A stretch of 64,000 nt of DNA from Syntrophaceae bacterium UBA6252 (GTDB lineage Bacteria > Desulfobacterota > Syntrophia > Syntrophales > UBA6807): assembly GCA_002441265.1 (NCBI GenBank), contig DJVQ01000022.1:16609-80608 (forward strand). Reading direction: 5' to 3'. Below, in pieces: positions 62,476 to 64,000 of the stretch. Both the position numbers and the translations under genes were made by a program. Every line of letters begins with the position of its first letter. Within the stretch, counting starts at the first letter, position 1. Below the pieces are notes generated by a model that worked only from the letters and a program-made list of their open reading frames with translations, ran no database searches and was not told the origin of the DNA.

Positions 62476-63639
62476 ATGGGGAAAAACATTGCCATCGCGC
62501 TGGCGCTTTCGATTTTCATCCTGAGCCCGGCGGTTCTCATGGGAGCGGACGTCACGTTGACGCCGTCCGTGAGCCTGAAGGGAGAATATAACGACAACAT
62601 CAACTACACGGCGGAAGACAAAAAAGGAGATTACATCGGCTCCGTCGCGCCGGGACTGAAACTGGAATATGAGACTCCCCGTTTTTCCATGAAAACGGAA
62701 GGGAAGGCGGAGATTTTGAGATACCTTGACGTTACGGAGAACAACACGGAGAAGTACAACGTCTCTCTCGACGGAAACTACCGGTATCTCGAACAGTCGA
62801 ACCTGTTCGGACAGGCCTCGTTCGTCCGCGACACGACCCTGGACCAGGAATTCGACGAAACCGGGCTCGCCAGGAAAAGGGTCAATCGGAACGCCTACAC
62901 CGGGGGGCTGGGGTTCCTCCATTATTTCACCGCGAACGTATCCGCCGGTCTCGCCTACCAGTACCAGCGGAAGGACTATTCCGGAGATTTCTACACGGAC
63001 AGCTACGGCCACGACATCGCCGGCCGTCTCGACTATGTCTTCAACGACGGCATCGACACGGTATCCCTGCAACCCATGTTTGCGACCATGCGTTCGGACC
63101 TGATCCGGGTCAACCAGTACGGCACCGCCCTCGGCCTCACGCACCGGGTTTCGGACACCGTGGAGGTCTCCATAAAGGGCGGGGCGGTTTATTCCGAGAC
63201 CACCGACAGGGAAAACGAAGGGGAAGGGGACAAGACCGGATGGGGCTGGGTCGCCGAGGCGGGACTGAAGAAGCAATGGGAAACCTTTTCCCTTTCCTTC
63301 AATTATTCCCGGCAGGACATGCTCGACTCCTCCTCGTCCTTCGTGACGGTGAACCGGTTCCTCCTTTCGGCCCGATACGACCTGACGGAACGGCTTTCCC
63401 TGGATCTGGCGGGCGGGCTCTACTTCACCAGGTCCTCCGATGTCCTGGAGAAGGACGAAACGGACGAGCGGTCGTTCTATGTCCAGCCGAAAATAAGTTA
63501 TCGGTTCACGGAAAACATCCGCCTGGATCTCGCCTATTCTTACTCGAAGACGAAGGACCGCCTGCGCGAGGAGAACGACGCGTGGGACCGGAACCAGGTC
63601 TGGTTTCTTCTCACGTTCGAGTTCCCGAAGAAACTGTGA
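62476..63639 (+). CDS. Outer-membrane beta-barrel protein of the exopolysaccharide locus (TIGR03016-like)
   Basis: A 387-residue protein with a signal peptide ending at GAD. The mature part alternates short polar turns with amphipathic strands (e.g. SLKGEYNDNINYTAEDKK), and ends in FEFPKKL. The VSLKGEYNDNINY start is the usual beginning of the TIGR03016-type barrel in PEP-CTERM loci. It may form the export pore with the Wza-like protein. GAAAGGAGGGG precedes the ATG. A 169-base gap with a strong hairpin separates it from the export gene. Confidence 0.8.
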   Translation: MGKNIAIALALSIFILSPAVLMGADVTLTPSVSLKGEYNDNINYTAEDKKGDYIGSVAPGLKLEYETPRFSMKTEGKAEILRYLDVTENNTEKYNVSLDGNYRYLEQSNLFGQASFVRDTTLDQEFDETGLARKRVNRNAYTGGLGFLHYFTANVSAGLAYQYQRKDYSGDFYTDSYGHDIAGRLDYVFNDGIDTVSLQPMFATMRSDLIRVNQYGTALGLTHRVSDTVEVSIKGGAVYSETTDRENEGEGDKTGWGWVAEAGLKKQWETFSLSFNYSRQDMLDSSSSFVTVNRFLLSARYDLTERLSLDLAGGLYFTRSSDVLEKDETDERSFYVQPKISYRFTENIRLDLAYSYSKTKDRLREENDAWDRNQVWFLLTFEFPKKL

Positions 63640-63769
63640 GGCACAGCGGGCACGATCCTTGCTAACACCTGCTTAAAGCGAAAAGGGGCTCGGGCGCACC
63701 CCGGCGGGGGTGCCGGAGGAAGAGCCGGCCCCGATCGAAAGAAATCATTCAGAAGGGTTGCAGACGACC

Positions 63770-64000
63770 ATGGCGGAGATGTCATTTCGACAATTCAGGC
63801 GAATTCTCAGGAAACGGTTGTCCGCTTTCATCATAACCTTTTTCGCCATCCTGGCCGTTTCTCTCACGGTGGTCTATCTTCTTCCCCCCATTTACGTCTC
63901 CACCTCGACGATCCTCATCGAATCCCAGCAGATCCCGGAGGAATACGTCCGGGCGACCGTGAGAAGCTACGTGGAGGAAAGGCTCCAGACCATCACCCAG
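63770..64000 (+). CDS. Wzz-like chain-length determinant protein of the XrtA locus (partial, cut by window end)
   Basis: The first 77 residues only. A hydrophobic segment (about 20-42) is followed by PPIYVSTSTILIESQQIPEEYVR, the Wzz/BcsC-type start with the proline motif seen in XrtA-associated chain-length proteins. It would set polysaccharide length with the inner-membrane polymerase. The rest lies outside the window. It is the next gene of the exopolysaccharide operon. Confidence 0.85.
   Translation, partial: MAEMSFRQFRRILRKRLSAFIITFFAILAVSLTVVYLLPPIYVSTSTILIESQQIPEEYVRATVRSYVEERLQTITQ

Noticed and set aside
1..64000. CRISPR array, prophage, insertion sequence, tRNA or rRNA
   Set aside because: No regularly spaced direct repeats, no transposase or integrase-like protein, and no tRNA or rRNA signature was found. 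The holin-like gene is of the chromosomal PF04020 type.

Overview
The window is a GC-rich chromosomal segment from a bacterium that looks like an anaerobic Desulfobacterota (the former Deltaproteobacteria, possibly near Syntrophales). The pointers are acyl-CoA/beta-oxidation genes beside a LivKHMGF-type importer, a large set of oxygen-defence proteins (flavodiiron protein, two rubredoxins, rubrerythrin, hemerythrin), a selenocysteine-type RiPP cluster, and a PEP-CTERM/exosortase-type exopolysaccharide locus. Species assignment is inference; no rRNA or tRNA gene was seen.

Layout. 0.4-4.6 kb: a secreted repeat protein, an ArnT-like glycosyltransferase and a small EamA transporter. 4.7-9.5 kb (minus): a CoA-transferase pair, thiolase, 3-hydroxyacyl-CoA dehydrogenase and enoyl-CoA hydratase. 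10-15.4 kb (minus): tetR-livH-livM-livG-livF-livK, headed by a promoter overlapped by a palindromic operator. 16-17.9 kb: two family 2 glycosyltransferases. 18-23 kb: the most unusual part. An sbtA-like precursor peptide carries two in-frame UGA codons, each followed by a SECIS-like hairpin, and lies upstream of its SbtM-like radical SAM/SPASM maturase. Next to them are a metalloprotease-like lipoprotein gene interrupted by one in-frame UGA with the same kind of hairpin, and a secreted protein with a degenerate zinc motif.

23-28.6 kb (minus): a redox operon of FNT channel, a 46-residue membrane protein, a PhsA-like molybdopterin enzyme, and an iron-sulfur protein in which a GltD-type FAD module sits inside a PhsB-like ferredoxin. 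28.6-32.1 kb: UbiB kinase, phasin and TolC. 32.3-35 kb: rubrerythrin, TIGR02757, rubredoxin and flavodiiron protein. 35-43 kb: lipid kinase, FAD oxidoreductase, SpoIIE phosphatase, SGNH hydrolase and a GAF-PilB ATPase. 43-47 kb (minus): hemerythrin, Tat-exported rubredoxin, holin-like protein and MutS. 47-54.8 kb: housekeeping genes including aconitase, isocitrate dehydrogenase and RlmN.

54.8-64 kb: a secreted FN3/PKD protein behind a c-di-GMP-I riboswitch and a sigma-54-type promoter, a sigma-54 activator with a degenerate receiver domain, and then the exopolysaccharide export genes (PrsT-like TPR lipoprotein, Wza-like export protein, outer-membrane barrel, and a Wzz-like chain-length protein cut by the window end). 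A family of dispersed palindromic intergenic repeats ending in TGACG occurs at least five times.
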